This document shows, piece after piece, positions 48,184-57,675 of a stretch of DNA of 57,867 nucleotides. Position 1 is the first letter of the stretch. Every line of letters begins with the position of its first letter. Source of the stretch: Actinotalea caeni (lineage in GTDB: Bacteria; Actinomycetota; Actinomycetes; Actinomycetales; Beutenbergiaceae); assembly GCF_009733795.1 (NCBI RefSeq), contig NZ_WNXX01000021.1, forward strand, positions 1-57,867, given 5' to 3'. The notes below the pieces were generated by a model. The model searched no databases. It saw only the letters and a program-made list of their open reading frames with translations, and was not told the origin of the DNA. A program made the translations under genes and the position numbers.

Positions 48184-48867
48184 CTAGCCCGCCAGCTGCG
48201 TCTCCAGCAGCCGGGCCAGCTCGCGCAGCGGCTCGGCCGCGTCGTCGACCCGCAGGTCGATCTCGAGCTCTGGGGGGTGGGCGCGCTCCGGCCGTCTCCG
48301 GCTGACCACGACCGCGGCGCTCTGCCGGCCGCGCCGGTCGCCACCGGCGTCCTCGCCCGCCTGCATCGCCGCCACGACGCGGCGCGCGAAGGCCCCCAGC
48401 ACGTCGTCGGCGGTCGTGGCTGTCCGAGGGTCGCCGTCGGCGCCCTCGACGGTCGCCGAGGAGAGCGCGCCGAACCGGGCGACGACGGCGTCGAGCACCT
48501 CGGGCCCGGTCAGCAGGTTGCCGACGGCGACCACGCCCGGGCGGACGACGGCACCCGCCCACGGGGTGGTGCCCTCGCCGGTGCGTGCCTCGCCGCGACC
48601 GTCCGGGAGCAGGGCCGCGACCTGGCGCAGCGCGGCGCCCTCGTCCCAGCGCGGGACCTCGGCCATCACCTCGGCGGGCACGCGACCGGCGGCGAGCGCG
48701 TCGAGCATCCGGGCCCGCAGCGCGCGGTTGGTCCACGCCTGGCTCGCGACCGCGCCGACCGCGGGGTCCACCGCGATGACCGCGTTGCCGACCGCGAGCG
48801 ATCGGCTCGCGGTCGCCGCGGCCAGCAGCCCGTGCCCGGGGTCGGCGGCCAGCAGCGTGAAGGTCAT
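48184..48867 (-). CDS. DUF1028 family protein (Ntn-hydrolase-like)
   Basis: The 227-residue protein starts MTFTLLAADPGHGLLAAATA and has the DUF1028 core: SRSLAVGNAVIAVDPAVGAV, SQAWTNRALRARMLDALAAG, GVVAVGNLLTGPEVLDAV. This family resembles Ntn-hydrolases and is often found beside peptide ABC transporters, as here, so a role in peptide or amide turnover is plausible. The enzyme activity is not established. It diverges from the transporter operon (145-base gap). Confidence 0.85.
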   Translation of the reverse strand: MTFTLLAADPGHGLLAAATASRSLAVGNAVIAVDPAVGAVASQAWTNRALRARMLDALAAGRVPAEVMAEVPRWDEGAALRQVAALLPDGRGEARTGEGTTPWAGAVVRPGVVAVGNLLTGPEVLDAVVARFGALSSATVEGADGDPRTATTADDVLGAFARRVVAAMQAGEDAGGDRRGRQSAAVVVSRRRPERAHPPELEIDLRVDDAAEPLRELARLLETQLAG

Positions 48868-48943
48868 TCGGGCTCCCCCTGGACGTGCGGGCCGTCCGGC
48901 CCGGTGCGGTCGGTGACGTTTCGGTCACGACGTGGTCGACCTG

Positions 48944-48972
48944 TTGTGGTCGCACCAGTCTGCTCCCATAAT
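48944..48972 (+). promoter_or_regulatory. Promoter of the oligopeptide transporter operon
   Basis: TTGTGG (48944-48949), 17 bases, CATAAT (48967-48972). An inverted repeat GTGAC-N6-GTCAC (48913-48928) lies just upstream and may be an operator. The start codon of the binding-protein gene follows about 40 bases later. Confidence 0.55.
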
Positions 48973-49011
48973 GATCGGAACATCATCAGAATGAAAGCAC
49001 GGGAGCGCACG

Positions 49012-50559
49012 ATGAAGCGACGCACATTCGTCAGCGGGATCCTGCTGGCGGCGACCGGGGCGGTGGCGGCCGGGTGCTCGACCGGCGAGGGCGTGGACCT
49101 CGACGGCGACGGCGACACCGGCACGACCGGCGGCACCGAGGGCGCGACCCTGCGTGTCGCGATCGGCGGCGAGCCCGACCAGCTCGACCCGAACAAGACC
49201 TCGGCCTACTTCGCGTTCCAGGTGCTCGAGAACGTCTTCGACACGCTCGTGCAGCCCGACGAGAACCTCGAGATGCAGCCCGCGCTCGCCGAGTCGTGGG
49301 AGGTCAGCGAGGACCAGCTGACCTGGACCTTCACGCTGCGCGACGGCGTCACCTGGCACGACGGCAGCCCGTTCACCTCGGCCGACGTCGTCTACACCTA
49401 CCGCCGGATCATCGACGAGGAGCTGGCGAACGCGTGGCGCTTCAGCGCCGTCACCGACATCGAGGCGCCCGACGAGCGCACGGTCGTCATCACGGTCTCC
49501 GCGCCGAGCCCGAACCTGCTGTCGAACCTCGGCGGGTTCAAGGGCCTCGCGATCGTCCAGGAGGCCAACGTCACCTCGGGCGACATCGCCACCAAGCCGA
49601 TCGGCACCGGGCCGTTCTCCGTCAGCGAGTACCGCAGCGGCGAGGTCATCGCGCTCACCGCCAACCCGGACTACTGGGGTGGCGCGCCCGAGATCGGCGG
49701 CGTCGAGTTCTCCTTCATCTCCGAGGCCTCGACGGCGCTCGCAGCGCTGCGCTCCGGCGAGATCGACTGGACCGACGTCGTGCCGCCCCAGCAGGTCGCC
49801 GAGCTCGAGGGTGACGGCGAGCTGGAGCTGGGCGTGACGCCGTCGAGCGACTACTGGTACCTCGCGCTCAACCAGGCCCGCGAGCCGTGGAGCGACGTGC
49901 GGGTGCGACAGGCGATCGCCTACGCGATCGACCGCGACGCCATCCTGCAGGCGGTCTCCTACGGCACCGCCGAGGCCAACCAGCTCGCGATCCCGAAGGA
50001 CAGCGTCTGGTTCACCGAGTACAGCCGCTACTCGCTCGACCTCGACACCGCGCAGAGCCTGCTGTCGGAGGCCGGCTTCACGGGCGGCACGCTCGACATG
50101 CTCGCCACCTCCGACTACCCGGAGACGGTGACGGCGGCGCAGATCATCGCCTCCAACCTCGAGCCGCTCGGGATCACGGTCGAGATCCGCCAGCCGGACT
50201 TCTCGACGTGGCTCGACGAGCAGAACTCCGGCAACTTCGACATGCTCATGATGGGTTGGCTGGGCAACATCGACCCGGACGACTTCTACTACTCCCAGCA
50301 CCACTCCAGCGGTGGCAGCAACGCGCAGGGCTACGCCAACGCCGAGGTCGACGAGCTCCTCGACGCCGGTCGCGTCGAGACCGACAAGGACGTGCGCAAG
50401 CAGACCTACGCCGACGCCGCGACGATCATCGCCGACGAGTGCAGCTACATCTACCTGTACAACCCCTCGGTGATCCAGGTGTGGAGCCCCTCGCTCACCG
50501 GATACACGGCGCGGGCGGACCGGGCGATCCGGCTGGCCCAGGTCGGGCTCGCCGACTGA
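49012..50559 (+). CDS. Oligopeptide ABC transporter substrate-binding lipoprotein
   Basis: The product of about 515 residues has a lipoprotein signal (MKRRTFVSGILLAATGAVAA) with Cys at the lipobox AAGC. The SBP_bac_5 fold follows: GGEPDQLDPNKTSAYFAFQV, LAESWEVSEDQLTWTFTLRD, GTGPFSVSEYRSGEVIALTA, VRQAIAYAIDRDAI and an internal IDPDDFYYSQHHS. It captures peptides or similar ligands outside the cell. ATGs at 48991 and 49012 are possible; 49012 gives the standard signal peptide (with RR, perhaps Tat). First gene of a four-gene operon. Confidence 0.93.
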   Translation: MKRRTFVSGILLAATGAVAAGCSTGEGVDLDGDGDTGTTGGTEGATLRVAIGGEPDQLDPNKTSAYFAFQVLENVFDTLVQPDENLEMQPALAESWEVSEDQLTWTFTLRDGVTWHDGSPFTSADVVYTYRRIIDEELANAWRFSAVTDIEAPDERTVVITVSAPSPNLLSNLGGFKGLAIVQEANVTSGDIATKPIGTGPFSVSEYRSGEVIALTANPDYWGGAPEIGGVEFSFISEASTALAALRSGEIDWTDVVPPQQVAELEGDGELELGVTPSSDYWYLALNQAREPWSDVRVRQAIAYAIDRDAILQAVSYGTAEANQLAIPKDSVWFTEYSRYSLDLDTAQSLLSEAGFTGGTLDMLATSDYPETVTAAQIIASNLEPLGITVEIRQPDFSTWLDEQNSGNFDMLMMGWLGNIDPDDFYYSQHHSSGGSNAQGYANAEVDELLDAGRVETDKDVRKQTYADAATIIADECSYIYLYNPSVIQVWSPSLTGYTARADRAIRLAQVGLAD

Positions 50560-50571
50560 GAGCATCGACCC

Positions 50572-51537
50572 GTGCGCCTGTCCCCGCGACAGGTCGCGGC
50601 CTTCCTGGGCCGCCGCCTGCTCTTCTCCGCCGTCGTGCTGCTCGGCGTGCTCGTGCTGGTGTTCCTGCTCGTCCAGCTCGTGCCCGGCGACCCCATCCGG
50701 CTGGCGCTGGGCACGCGGTACACGCAGGAGGCCTACGACGCGCTGCGCGCGGCGTCGGGGCTCGACCGGCCGCTGGGGGAGCAGTTCCTCTCCTACGTCG
50801 GCAGCGCGCTCACCGGTGACCTCGGGGTGAGCTTCCGCAGCGGCGAGCCGGTGACCCAGCTGCTGCTGCAGCGGCTGCCCGCCACGGTGTCGCTGGCACT
50901 CGTCGGCATCGGGATCGCGCTGCTGATCGCGGTGCCGGCGGGCATCTGGTCGGCGCTGCACGAGGGCCGCGTGAGCGACGCCATCATCCGCGTCACCAGC
51001 CAGCTCGGCGTCTCGGTGCCGGACTTCTGGATGGGCATGCTGCTGATCCTGCTGTTCTCCACGACGCTCGGGCTGCTGCCCTCCAGCGGGTACGTCCCGA
51101 TCACCGAGGACGTCGGGGGGTGGGCCCGCCGGGTGGCGCTGCCCGGGCTGACGGTCGGGCTGGTCGCGGCGGCGATCATGACCCGCTACATCCGCAGCGC
51201 CGTCCTCGAGGTCGCCTCGATGTCCTACGTCCGCACGGCGCGCTCGAAAGGGCTCCCGGCCGGCGTCGTCGTCGGTCGGCACGTGCTGCGCAACGCCCTG
51301 GTCCCCGTGCTCACGATCGCGGGCATCCAGCTCGCGACGATCCTCGGCGGCGTCATCGTCGTCGAGGTCGTGTTCGCGTGGCCCGGGCTGGGGCGGCTCG
51401 TCTACGACTCGGTGGCGGCCCGCGACTACTCGATGATCCAGGGGTCGGTGCTGCTGATCGCGGTCATGTTCCTGCTCATCAACCTGCTCGTGGACGTGCT
51501 CTACGCGCTGGTCGACCCGCGGATCCGGCTCGCATGA
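50572..51537 (+). CDS. Oligopeptide ABC transporter permease (DppB-type)
   Basis: The product of about 321 residues starts MRLSPRQVAAFLGRRLLFSA and has the DppB/OppB pattern: one N-terminal helix, then VPGDPIRLALG and five further helices. The cytoplasmic EAA-like loop VASMSYVRTARSKGLPAGVV contacts the ATPase. The C-terminus is LLVDVLYALVDPRIRLA. The GTG at 50572 follows the binding-protein gene by 12 bases. Its stop overlaps the next ATG (ATGA). Confidence 0.93.
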   Translation: MRLSPRQVAAFLGRRLLFSAVVLLGVLVLVFLLVQLVPGDPIRLALGTRYTQEAYDALRAASGLDRPLGEQFLSYVGSALTGDLGVSFRSGEPVTQLLLQRLPATVSLALVGIGIALLIAVPAGIWSALHEGRVSDAIIRVTSQLGVSVPDFWMGMLLILLFSTTLGLLPSSGYVPITEDVGGWARRVALPGLTVGLVAAAIMTRYIRSAVLEVASMSYVRTARSKGLPAGVVVGRHVLRNALVPVLTIAGIQLATILGGVIVVEVVFAWPGLGRLVYDSVAARDYSMIQGSVLLIAVMFLLINLLVDVLYALVDPRIRLA

Positions 51538-52427
51538 GCGCCACGACCGAGCAGACCGCCGAGCCGACCGGTCGGCTGAGCACGGTGCGCGTGCTCGCGA
51601 CCAACCCGGTCACCGTCGTCAGCGCCGTCGTGCTCGCGGCCGTCGTCGTGGTCGCGCTGCTCGCGCCCTGGGTCGCGCCGTACGGCGTCAACGCCGTCGA
51701 CGTCGCCAACGCGCTGCAGCCGCCGAGCGCGGCGCACTGGTTCGGCACCGACGACCTGGGGCGCGACCTGTTCTCGCGCGTGGTGGTCGCCGCGCGCGTG
51801 TCGCTGCAGGTCGCCGTGGTCTCGGTCGCCTTCGCGTTCGTCGTCGGCGTCGCGGTCGGTGTCGTGTCCGGCTACGTGGGCGGCGTCGTCGACACCGTGC
51901 TCATGCGGGTCGTCGACGTCATGTTCGCGTTCCCGGTGCTGCTGCTGGCGCTGGCGATCGTGGCGATCCTGCAGCCCGGGATGGCGACGACGATGCTCGC
52001 CATCGGCATCGTGTACACCCCGATCTTCGCCCGTGTCGCGCGGGCGAGCACGCTCTCGGTCCGCAACGAGCCCTACGTGCAGGTGGCGCGCACCATGGGT
52101 GTGAGCGGTCGTTCGATCCTGGGCCGGCACGTGCTGCCGAACATCACCGGGCCGTTGATCGTGCAGACGTCGCTCTCGTTGGCCTTCGCGATCCTGTCGG
52201 AGGCGGCGCTGTCGTTCCTCGGCCTCGGCATCCAGCCGCCGGCGCCGTCGTGGGGCGGCATGCTCTTCGCCGCGCAGGGGTTCCTGTCCCAGGCCTGGTG
52301 GATGAGCGTCTTCCCCGGCGCGGCCATCTTCGTCACCGTGCTCGCGTTCAACCTGCTGGGCGACGGGCTGCGCGACGTGCTCGACCCCAAGCAGCGCACC
52401 CTGATCGAGTCCCGGAGGCGGCGATGA
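51534..52427 (+). CDS. Oligopeptide ABC transporter permease (DppC-type)
   Basis: The 297-residue protein has the DppC/OppC layout: an N-terminal helix (VVSAVVLAAVVVVALLAPWV), the HWFGTDDLGRDLFSRVV box, further helices, and the EAA loop NEPYVQVARTMGVSGRSILG. It ends with LLGDGLRDVLDPKQR. It pairs with the DppB-type permease before it. Both ends overlap the neighbours by ATGA, so the operon is tightly coupled. Confidence 0.93.
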   Translation: MSATTEQTAEPTGRLSTVRVLATNPVTVVSAVVLAAVVVVALLAPWVAPYGVNAVDVANALQPPSAAHWFGTDDLGRDLFSRVVVAARVSLQVAVVSVAFAFVVGVAVGVVSGYVGGVVDTVLMRVVDVMFAFPVLLLALAIVAILQPGMATTMLAIGIVYTPIFARVARASTLSVRNEPYVQVARTMGVSGRSILGRHVLPNITGPLIVQTSLSLAFAILSEAALSFLGLGIQPPAPSWGGMLFAAQGFLSQAWWMSVFPGAAIFVTVLAFNLLGDGLRDVLDPKQRTLIESRRRR

Positions 52428-54046
52428 GCGCACCCGTGCTGCAGGTCGAGGACCTGCGGGTGGCGATCGGCCGCCGCGAGATCGTCCACGGACTGACGTT
52501 CGCCGTCGAGCCAGAGGCGACGCTCGGCATCGTCGGGGAGTCGGGCTCGGGCAAGTCGCTCACCGTGCTCGCGGCGACCGGGCTGCTCGACGCGCCCGGT
52601 GCACGCGTGACCGGATCCAGCATCGTCACCGACGGCGAGCGCGGCGCCGTCGAGCTCGTCGGCGCGCGACCGCGCACGCTGCGCCGCGTGCACGGCGACC
52701 GCATCGGGTTCGTGTTCCAGGACCCGACGACCTCGCTCAACCCGCTGCTGACGCTCGAGCGGCAGATCACCGAGTCCCTCGAGGCGCACCGCAGCCTCAC
52801 CCGCCGCGCGGCCGCCGGGCGCGCGCTGGAGCTGCTGGAGGCCGTCGGGCTGCCCGACCCCGAGCAGCGGCTGCGCGCCTACCCGCACCAGCTCTCCGGC
52901 GGGCAGCGGCAGCGCGTCATGATCGCGATCGCGCTCGCGTGCGACCCGGCGCTGCTGGTCGCCGACGAGCCGACCACCGCGCTCGACGTGACCACGCAGG
53001 CCCAGATCCTCGAGCTGGTGCGCGCGCTGCAGCGCGACCGCGGCACCGCGGTCGTCTGGATCAGCCACGACCTGGGCGTCATCGGGCAGGTCGCCGACGA
53101 CGTGCTCGTGCTGCGCGACGGCGAGGCCGTCGAGCACCGCGACGTCGTCGAGCTGACCGACGACCCCCGGCACCCCTACACGCGCGAGCTCCTCGCGGCG
53201 CGGCCGCGGCTCGGCGTCCCCGGGCCGCCCGCGGTCGACGCCGACGGCGGGGTGCTGCTCGACGTCGTCGGTCTCGACGTCCGGTTCCCGGTGACGTCGG
53301 CGACGGGCCGCAGCTTCGTGCACGCCGTCGACGACGTCTCGTTCCAGGTCCGCCGCGGCAGCACCCTCGGCATCGTCGGGGAGTCGGGCTCCGGGAAGTC
53401 GACGATCGCCCACGTGCTCACCGGGCTCGCCCGGCCGACGGCCGGCACCGCCACGCTCGCCGGGCAGGACGTGCTCGGTCGCGTGCCGGCCGACCTGCGC
53501 CGTCGCATCGCGATGGTGATGCAGGACCCGTTCTCCTCCTTGGACCCCCGCATGCGGGCGGGGGAGAGCATCGCCGAGCCGCTGCGCGCGCACCGGTTGC
53601 CGCGCGACGGCCGCTCGCCGCGCGAGCGGGTCGCCGAGCTGCTGGAGCTGGTCGACCTGCCGGCCGACTTCGCCGGGCGGTACCCGCACGAGCTCTCCGG
53701 CGGGCAGCGCCAGCGGGTCTCGATCGCTCGCGCGCTCGCGCTCGAGCCCGACCTGCTCATCCTCGACGAGTCGACGGCGTCGCTCGACGTCTCGATCCAG
53801 GCGCGCGTCCTCGACCTGCTGCTCCGGCTGCAGGCCGAGCTGGGGCTGACGTTCCTCTTCATCGCCCACGACCTCGCGGTCGTGCAGCAGATGAGCCACG
53901 ACGTGCTGGTCATGCAGCGCGGCCGGGTCGTCGAGCACGCGCCGGCCGCCGAGCTGTTCGCCGAGCCGCGCGACCCCTACACGCGGGCGCTGCTCGACGC
54001 GATCCCGCCCGAGCGGCCCCGGGCCGCGCTCGAACGGGCGGGCTGA
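52424..54046 (+). CDS. Fused DppD-DppF-type ABC ATPase
   Basis: The product of about 540 residues has two complete ABC domains in one chain. Half 1 (about 5-255) has VGESGSGKSLTVLAATG, LSGGQRQRVMIAIAL and LLVADEPTTALD. Half 2 (about 280-530) has VGESGSGKSTIAHVLTG, LSGGQRQRVSIARAL and LLILDESTASLD, where Ser replaces the usual Pro after the Walker B Glu. It supplies both nucleotide-binding sites of the importer. It is the last gene of the operon. Confidence 0.93.
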   Translation: MSAPVLQVEDLRVAIGRREIVHGLTFAVEPEATLGIVGESGSGKSLTVLAATGLLDAPGARVTGSSIVTDGERGAVELVGARPRTLRRVHGDRIGFVFQDPTTSLNPLLTLERQITESLEAHRSLTRRAAAGRALELLEAVGLPDPEQRLRAYPHQLSGGQRQRVMIAIALACDPALLVADEPTTALDVTTQAQILELVRALQRDRGTAVVWISHDLGVIGQVADDVLVLRDGEAVEHRDVVELTDDPRHPYTRELLAARPRLGVPGPPAVDADGGVLLDVVGLDVRFPVTSATGRSFVHAVDDVSFQVRRGSTLGIVGESGSGKSTIAHVLTGLARPTAGTATLAGQDVLGRVPADLRRRIAMVMQDPFSSLDPRMRAGESIAEPLRAHRLPRDGRSPRERVAELLELVDLPADFAGRYPHELSGGQRQRVSIARALALEPDLLILDESTASLDVSIQARVLDLLLRLQAELGLTFLFIAHDLAVVQQMSHDVLVMQRGRVVEHAPAAELFAEPRDPYTRALLDAIPPERPRAALERAG

Positions 54047-54391
54047 GGCGAGCGCCGGCGTCCAGACCGCTCGGCCGGCATGCTGCTCGCCCGCGCGGCA
54101 GCGCGGGTGAGACCGGGCTCACGGTCGGGGCCCGCAGGGGCGTCCGGTAGTATGTGCACCGCAGGCGGTGAGTCCCCGGACGAACCGGCTGACATCGCGC
54201 GCTCACGTACCACCGGTTCCGGTGGGGCCGCGCGGCCTGGTCCGGGACCCGTGTCCCGGCGCCGAGCGGTCGTGAGCACCAGGCGGTCCGCCACCCGGTG
54301 GGCCGAGACAACCGAGTTCGTGCCCGCACGCCACGCGTCCGGGTACCAGATGAGCGTGCGGGCGGTCCGCCCCGCGCCGGAAGGACGAGCC
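54047..54391 (+). other. Long structured 5' region of rpsB
   Basis: These 345 bases hold no convincing gene. A TAGTAT -10 (54148-54153) is the best promoter element, giving a leader of about 230 bases. The leader contains hairpins at 54210-54225 (CCACCGG/CCGGTGG) and 54242-54259 (CCGGGAC/GTCCCGG), and more GC-rich complementarity before the ATG. It may serve S2 autoregulation or terminate upstream transcripts. This is a sequence-based inference. Confidence 0.5.
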
Positions 54392-55324
54392 ATGGCCGTC
54401 GTCACCATGCGCCAGCTCCTCGAGAGCGGCGTCCACTTCGGGCACCAGACCCGTCGCTGGAACCCCAAGATGAAGCGCTTCATCTTCACGGAGCGCAACG
54501 GCATCTACATCATCGACCTGCAGAAGTCGCTCGCCGACATCGACCGCGCCTACTCCTTCGTCAAGGACACCGTGGCGCACGGCGGCACGATCCTGTTCGT
54601 CGGCACCAAGAAGCAGGCCCAGGAGGCCGTGGCCGAGCAGGCGACCCGCGTGGGCATGCCCTACGTGAACCAGCGCTGGCTGGGCGGCATGCTCACCAAC
54701 TTCGGCACCGTGAACAAGCGCCTGCAGCGCCTCAAGGAGCTCGAGGAGGTCGACTTCGACGACGTCGCGTCGTCGGCCTACACCAAGAAGGAGCTGCTCA
54801 TGCAGCGCCGCGAGCGCGACAAGCTCGCGCGCACGCTGGGCGGCGTCCGCGACATGACCAAGGTGCCCTCGGCCGTGTGGGTCGTCGACACGAAGAAGGA
54901 GCACCTCGCCGTCGCCGAGGCCCGCAAGCTCAACATCCCGGTCGTGGCGATCCTCGACACCAACTGCGACCCCGACGAGGTCGACTACCCGATCCCGGGC
55001 AACGACGACGCCATCCGCGCCGTCTCGCTGCTGACCCGCGTGATCGCCGACGCCGTCGCCGAGGGCCTCGTGGCCCGCGCCGGTGGCAGCACCGGTGACG
55101 CCGCGGCCGCCGAGCCGCTGGCCGAGTGGGAGCGCGAGCTGCTGCAGGCCCACGAGGCCGAGCAGGCCGCCGCCCAGGCCGAGGCGCCTGCCGCCGACGC
55201 CGCGGCCGCCGAGGCCCCGGCTGCCGAGGCGCCCGCCGCCGAGGCCGAGGCGACCGAGGCCACCGAGGAGGCCGCCCCCGAGGCTGCCGCCGAGGGCGAG
55301 GCCCCCGCGGCCGAGCAGGCCTGA
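54392..55324 (+). CDS. rpsB: 30S ribosomal protein S2
   Basis: The product of about 310 residues has the S2 core: [67 protein letters not shown] and [20 protein letters not shown]. The last 60 residues are an Ala/Glu/Pro-rich extension, common in actinobacterial S2 and likely disordered. The ATG at 54392 lies after GAAGGACG. It is essential for 30S assembly and mRNA binding and heads the rpsB-tsf pair. Confidence 0.96.
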   Translation: MAVVTMRQLLESGVHFGHQTRRWNPKMKRFIFTERNGIYIIDLQKSLADIDRAYSFVKDTVAHGGTILFVGTKKQAQEAVAEQATRVGMPYVNQRWLGGMLTNFGTVNKRLQRLKELEEVDFDDVASSAYTKKELLMQRRERDKLARTLGGVRDMTKVPSAVWVVDTKKEHLAVAEARKLNIPVVAILDTNCDPDEVDYPIPGNDDAIRAVSLLTRVIADAVAEGLVARAGGSTGDAAAAEPLAEWERELLQAHEAEQAAAQAEAPAADAAAAEAPAAEAPAAEAEATEATEEAAPEAAAEGEAPAAEQA

Positions 55325-55368
55325 GCACCGCGACCACGAACCACGAGAGAACAGGGAACCTGACCCCC

Positions 55369-56211
55369 ATGGCGAACTACACCGCCGCTGACATCAAGGC
55401 GCTGCGCGAGAAGACCGGCGCGGGCATGCTCGACGTCAAGAAGGCTCTCGACGAGGCGAACGGCGACGCCGACAAGGCGCTCGAGATCATTCGCGTCAAG
55501 GGCCTCAAGGGCGTCGCGAAGCGCGAGGGCCGCTCGGCCTCCGACGGTCTCGTCGCCGTCCAGATCGACGCCGCCCCCACGGGTGGCGAGGTCGGCGTGC
55601 TCGTCGAGATCAACTCGGAGACCGACTTCGTCGCGAAGAACGAGACCTTCATCTCGCTCGCCGACCGCGTGCTCGCGGCGGCCGTCGCCTCGGGTGCCGA
55701 GTCGGCCGAGGCGCTGCTCGCCGTCGAGACCGACGGCGCCACCGTGCAGTCGCTCGTCGACGAGACCGCGGCCACGCTCGGCGAGAAGATCGTCGTCCGT
55801 CGCGTCGCCCGCGTCGCCGGCGAGAAGGTCACCTCCTACCTGCACCGCACCGCCAAGGACCTGCCCCCGCAGGTCGGTGTGCTGGTCGCCACCGACGCCG
55901 CGGGCGCCGAGGTCGCCAAGGACGTCGCGATGCACATCGCCGCGTACTCGCCGACCTTCCTCAGCCGCGACGACGTCCCGGCCGAGCAGGTCGCCGACGA
56001 GCGTCGCATCGCCGAGGAGACCGCGCGCAACGAGGGCAAGCCCGAGGGCGCGCTCCCGAAGATCATCGAGGGCCGTCTCAACGGCTTCTTCAAGGAGAAC
56101 GTGCTGCTCGACCAGGCGTTCGCCAAGGACCCGAAGAAGACGGTCGGCCAGGTCGTCTCGGAGGCCGGCGGCACCGTGACCGGCTACGCCCGGTTCCGCG
56201 TGGGCGCCTGA
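55369..56211 (+). CDS. tsf: Elongation factor Ts
   Basis: The product of about 280 residues starts MANYTAADIKALREKTGAGM and shows the EF-Ts signature LDVKKALDEANGDADKALEI, then VGVLVEINSETDFVAKNE. It is the nucleotide-exchange factor for EF-Tu. It lies 44 bases after rpsB, with ACAGGGAA upstream, so the two are co-transcribed. A strong hairpin follows the stop. Confidence 0.96.
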   Translation: MANYTAADIKALREKTGAGMLDVKKALDEANGDADKALEIIRVKGLKGVAKREGRSASDGLVAVQIDAAPTGGEVGVLVEINSETDFVAKNETFISLADRVLAAAVASGAESAEALLAVETDGATVQSLVDETAATLGEKIVVRRVARVAGEKVTSYLHRTAKDLPPQVGVLVATDAAGAEVAKDVAMHIAAYSPTFLSRDDVPAEQVADERRIAEETARNEGKPEGALPKIIEGRLNGFFKENVLLDQAFAKDPKKTVGQVVSEAGGTVTGYARFRVGA

Positions 56212-56227
56212 CCTGCACGACCACGCC

Positions 56228-56265
56228 CCGACGCCCCGTCCCAGATACTTGGGGCGGGGCGTCGG
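56228..56265 (+). terminator. Hairpin between tsf and pyrH
   Basis: CCGACGCCCCG (56228-56238) and CGGGGCGTCGG (56255-56265) form a perfect 11-bp stem with a 16-base loop, 16 bases after the tsf stop. No T-run follows. This is the usual form of an actinobacterial terminator and probably ends the rpsB-tsf transcript. Confidence 0.75.
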
Positions 56266-56304
56266 ACCATCACCCGCCTTGCTCCCCGACGGAAAGGTTG
56301 ACCC

Positions 56305-57036
56305 GTGACGCGTCGAGTCCTGCTGAAGCTCTCCGGCGAGGTGTTCGGAGGCGGCGCCGTCGGGCTCGACCCGGACGTGGTCGCCTCGGTCGCGAACGAG
56401 ATCGCCGTCGCCGCCGCTGACGGCGTCCAGGTCGCGATCGTCGTCGGCGGTGGCAACTTCTTCCGCGGCGCCGAGCTGTCGCAGCGCGGCATGGACCGGG
56501 CGCGCGCCGACTACATGGGCATGCTCGGCACGGTGATGAACTGCCTCGCGCTGCAGGACTTCCTCGAGAAGGCCGGCGTGAGCACCCGCGTGCAGACGGC
56601 GATCGCGATGGGCCAGGTCGCCGAGCCCTACATCCCGCTGCGCGCGATCCGGCACCTCGAGAAGGGCCGCACGGTCGTCTTCGGCGCCGGTGCGGGCATG
56701 CCCTACTTCTCGACCGACACCGTCGCCGTCCAGCGTGCCCTGGAGACCGGCTGCGACGAGGTGCTGGTCGCCAAGAACGGCGTGGACGGCGTCTACACGG
56801 CCGATCCCCGCACCGATCCCACCGCCACCAAGATCGACGTCATCAGCTACGACGAGGCGCTGCGGCGCGACCTGCGGGTCGTCGACTCGACGGCGTTCGG
56901 GCTGGCGCGCGACAACGGGCTCCCGATGCGGGTGTTCGGGATGTCGCCGGCCGGCAACGTCACGCGAGCGCTCGAGGGTGACAAGATCGGAACACTGGTG
57001 GGACCCGAGGACGTCGTCGCGACGCACGGCGCCTGA
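56305..57036 (+). CDS. pyrH: Uridylate kinase
   Basis: The 243-residue protein starts [20 protein letters not shown] and has the UMP-kinase pattern: [48 protein letters not shown] and [17 protein letters not shown]. It phosphorylates UMP to UDP in pyrimidine synthesis. It starts with a GTG, GAAAGG lying 10 bases upstream. Its place before frr is standard. Confidence 0.95.
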   Translation: MTRRVLLKLSGEVFGGGAVGLDPDVVASVANEIAVAAADGVQVAIVVGGGNFFRGAELSQRGMDRARADYMGMLGTVMNCLALQDFLEKAGVSTRVQTAIAMGQVAEPYIPLRAIRHLEKGRTVVFGAGAGMPYFSTDTVAVQRALETGCDEVLVAKNGVDGVYTADPRTDPTATKIDVISYDEALRRDLRVVDSTAFGLARDNGLPMRVFGMSPAGNVTRALEGDKIGTLVGPEDVVATHGA

Positions 57037-57115
57037 CGCACTCGAGCGCCGGTCCCCGGACCGCGCCCACCCCGAGCCACACCGACCTGAGCAAGCGAGC
57101 GAGCAAGGAGCTGTC

Positions 57116-57673
57116 GTGATCGACGAGACCCTCTTCGAGGCCGAGGAGAAGATGGACAAGGCGGTCGAGGTCGCCCGCGAGGACCTCGGCAACATCCGCA
57201 GCGGCCGCGCCAACGCCGGCATGTTCGCGAAGATCGCCGTCGACTACTACGGCGCCCCGACGCCGCTGCAGCAGCTCGCGTCCTTCCAGATCACCGACGC
57301 CCGCACGGTGCTCGTGAGCCCGTTCGACAAGAGCGCGATGGCCAACATCGAGAAGGCGCTGCGGGAGTCCGACCTGGGCGTCAACCCCTCCAACGACGGC
57401 AACGTCATCCGCCTGGTGCTGCCCGCGCTCACCGAGGAGCGCCGCAAGGAGTACGTCAAGCTCGCCAAGGCCAAGGGCGAGGAGGCGCGCGTGGCGGTCC
57501 GCAACATCCGCCGTCGCGCCAAGGAGGAGCTCGACCGCATCGTCAAGGACGGCGAGGCCGGCGAGGACGAGGTCAACCGCGCGCAGCACGAGCTCGACGC
57601 GCTGACCAAGAAGCACACCGACGCCATCGACGCCCTGCTCGCCGGCAAGGAGAAGGAGCTCCTCGAGGTCTGA
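57116..57673 (+). CDS. frr: Ribosome recycling factor
   Basis: The 185-residue protein starts [20 protein letters not shown] and has the RRF marks: [60 protein letters not shown] and the C-terminal [20 protein letters not shown]. Length equals the family norm. It splits post-termination ribosomes with EF-G. A GTG start (57116) with AAGGAG upstream. Confidence 0.96.
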   Translation: MIDETLFEAEEKMDKAVEVAREDLGNIRSGRANAGMFAKIAVDYYGAPTPLQQLASFQITDARTVLVSPFDKSAMANIEKALRESDLGVNPSNDGNVIRLVLPALTEERRKEYVKLAKAKGEEARVAVRNIRRRAKEELDRIVKDGEAGEDEVNRAQHELDALTKKHTDAIDALLAGKEKELLEV

Positions 57674-57675
57674 GC

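Noticed and set aside
48925-51282. Minus-strand open frame of about 785 codons opposite the peptide transporter genes
   Set aside because: Asp/Arg/Gly/Val-rich shadow of two well-supported genes; no domain.
54985-57222. Minus-strand open frame of about 745 codons opposite tsf and pyrH
   Set aside because: Antisense shadow of essential genes with clear signatures.
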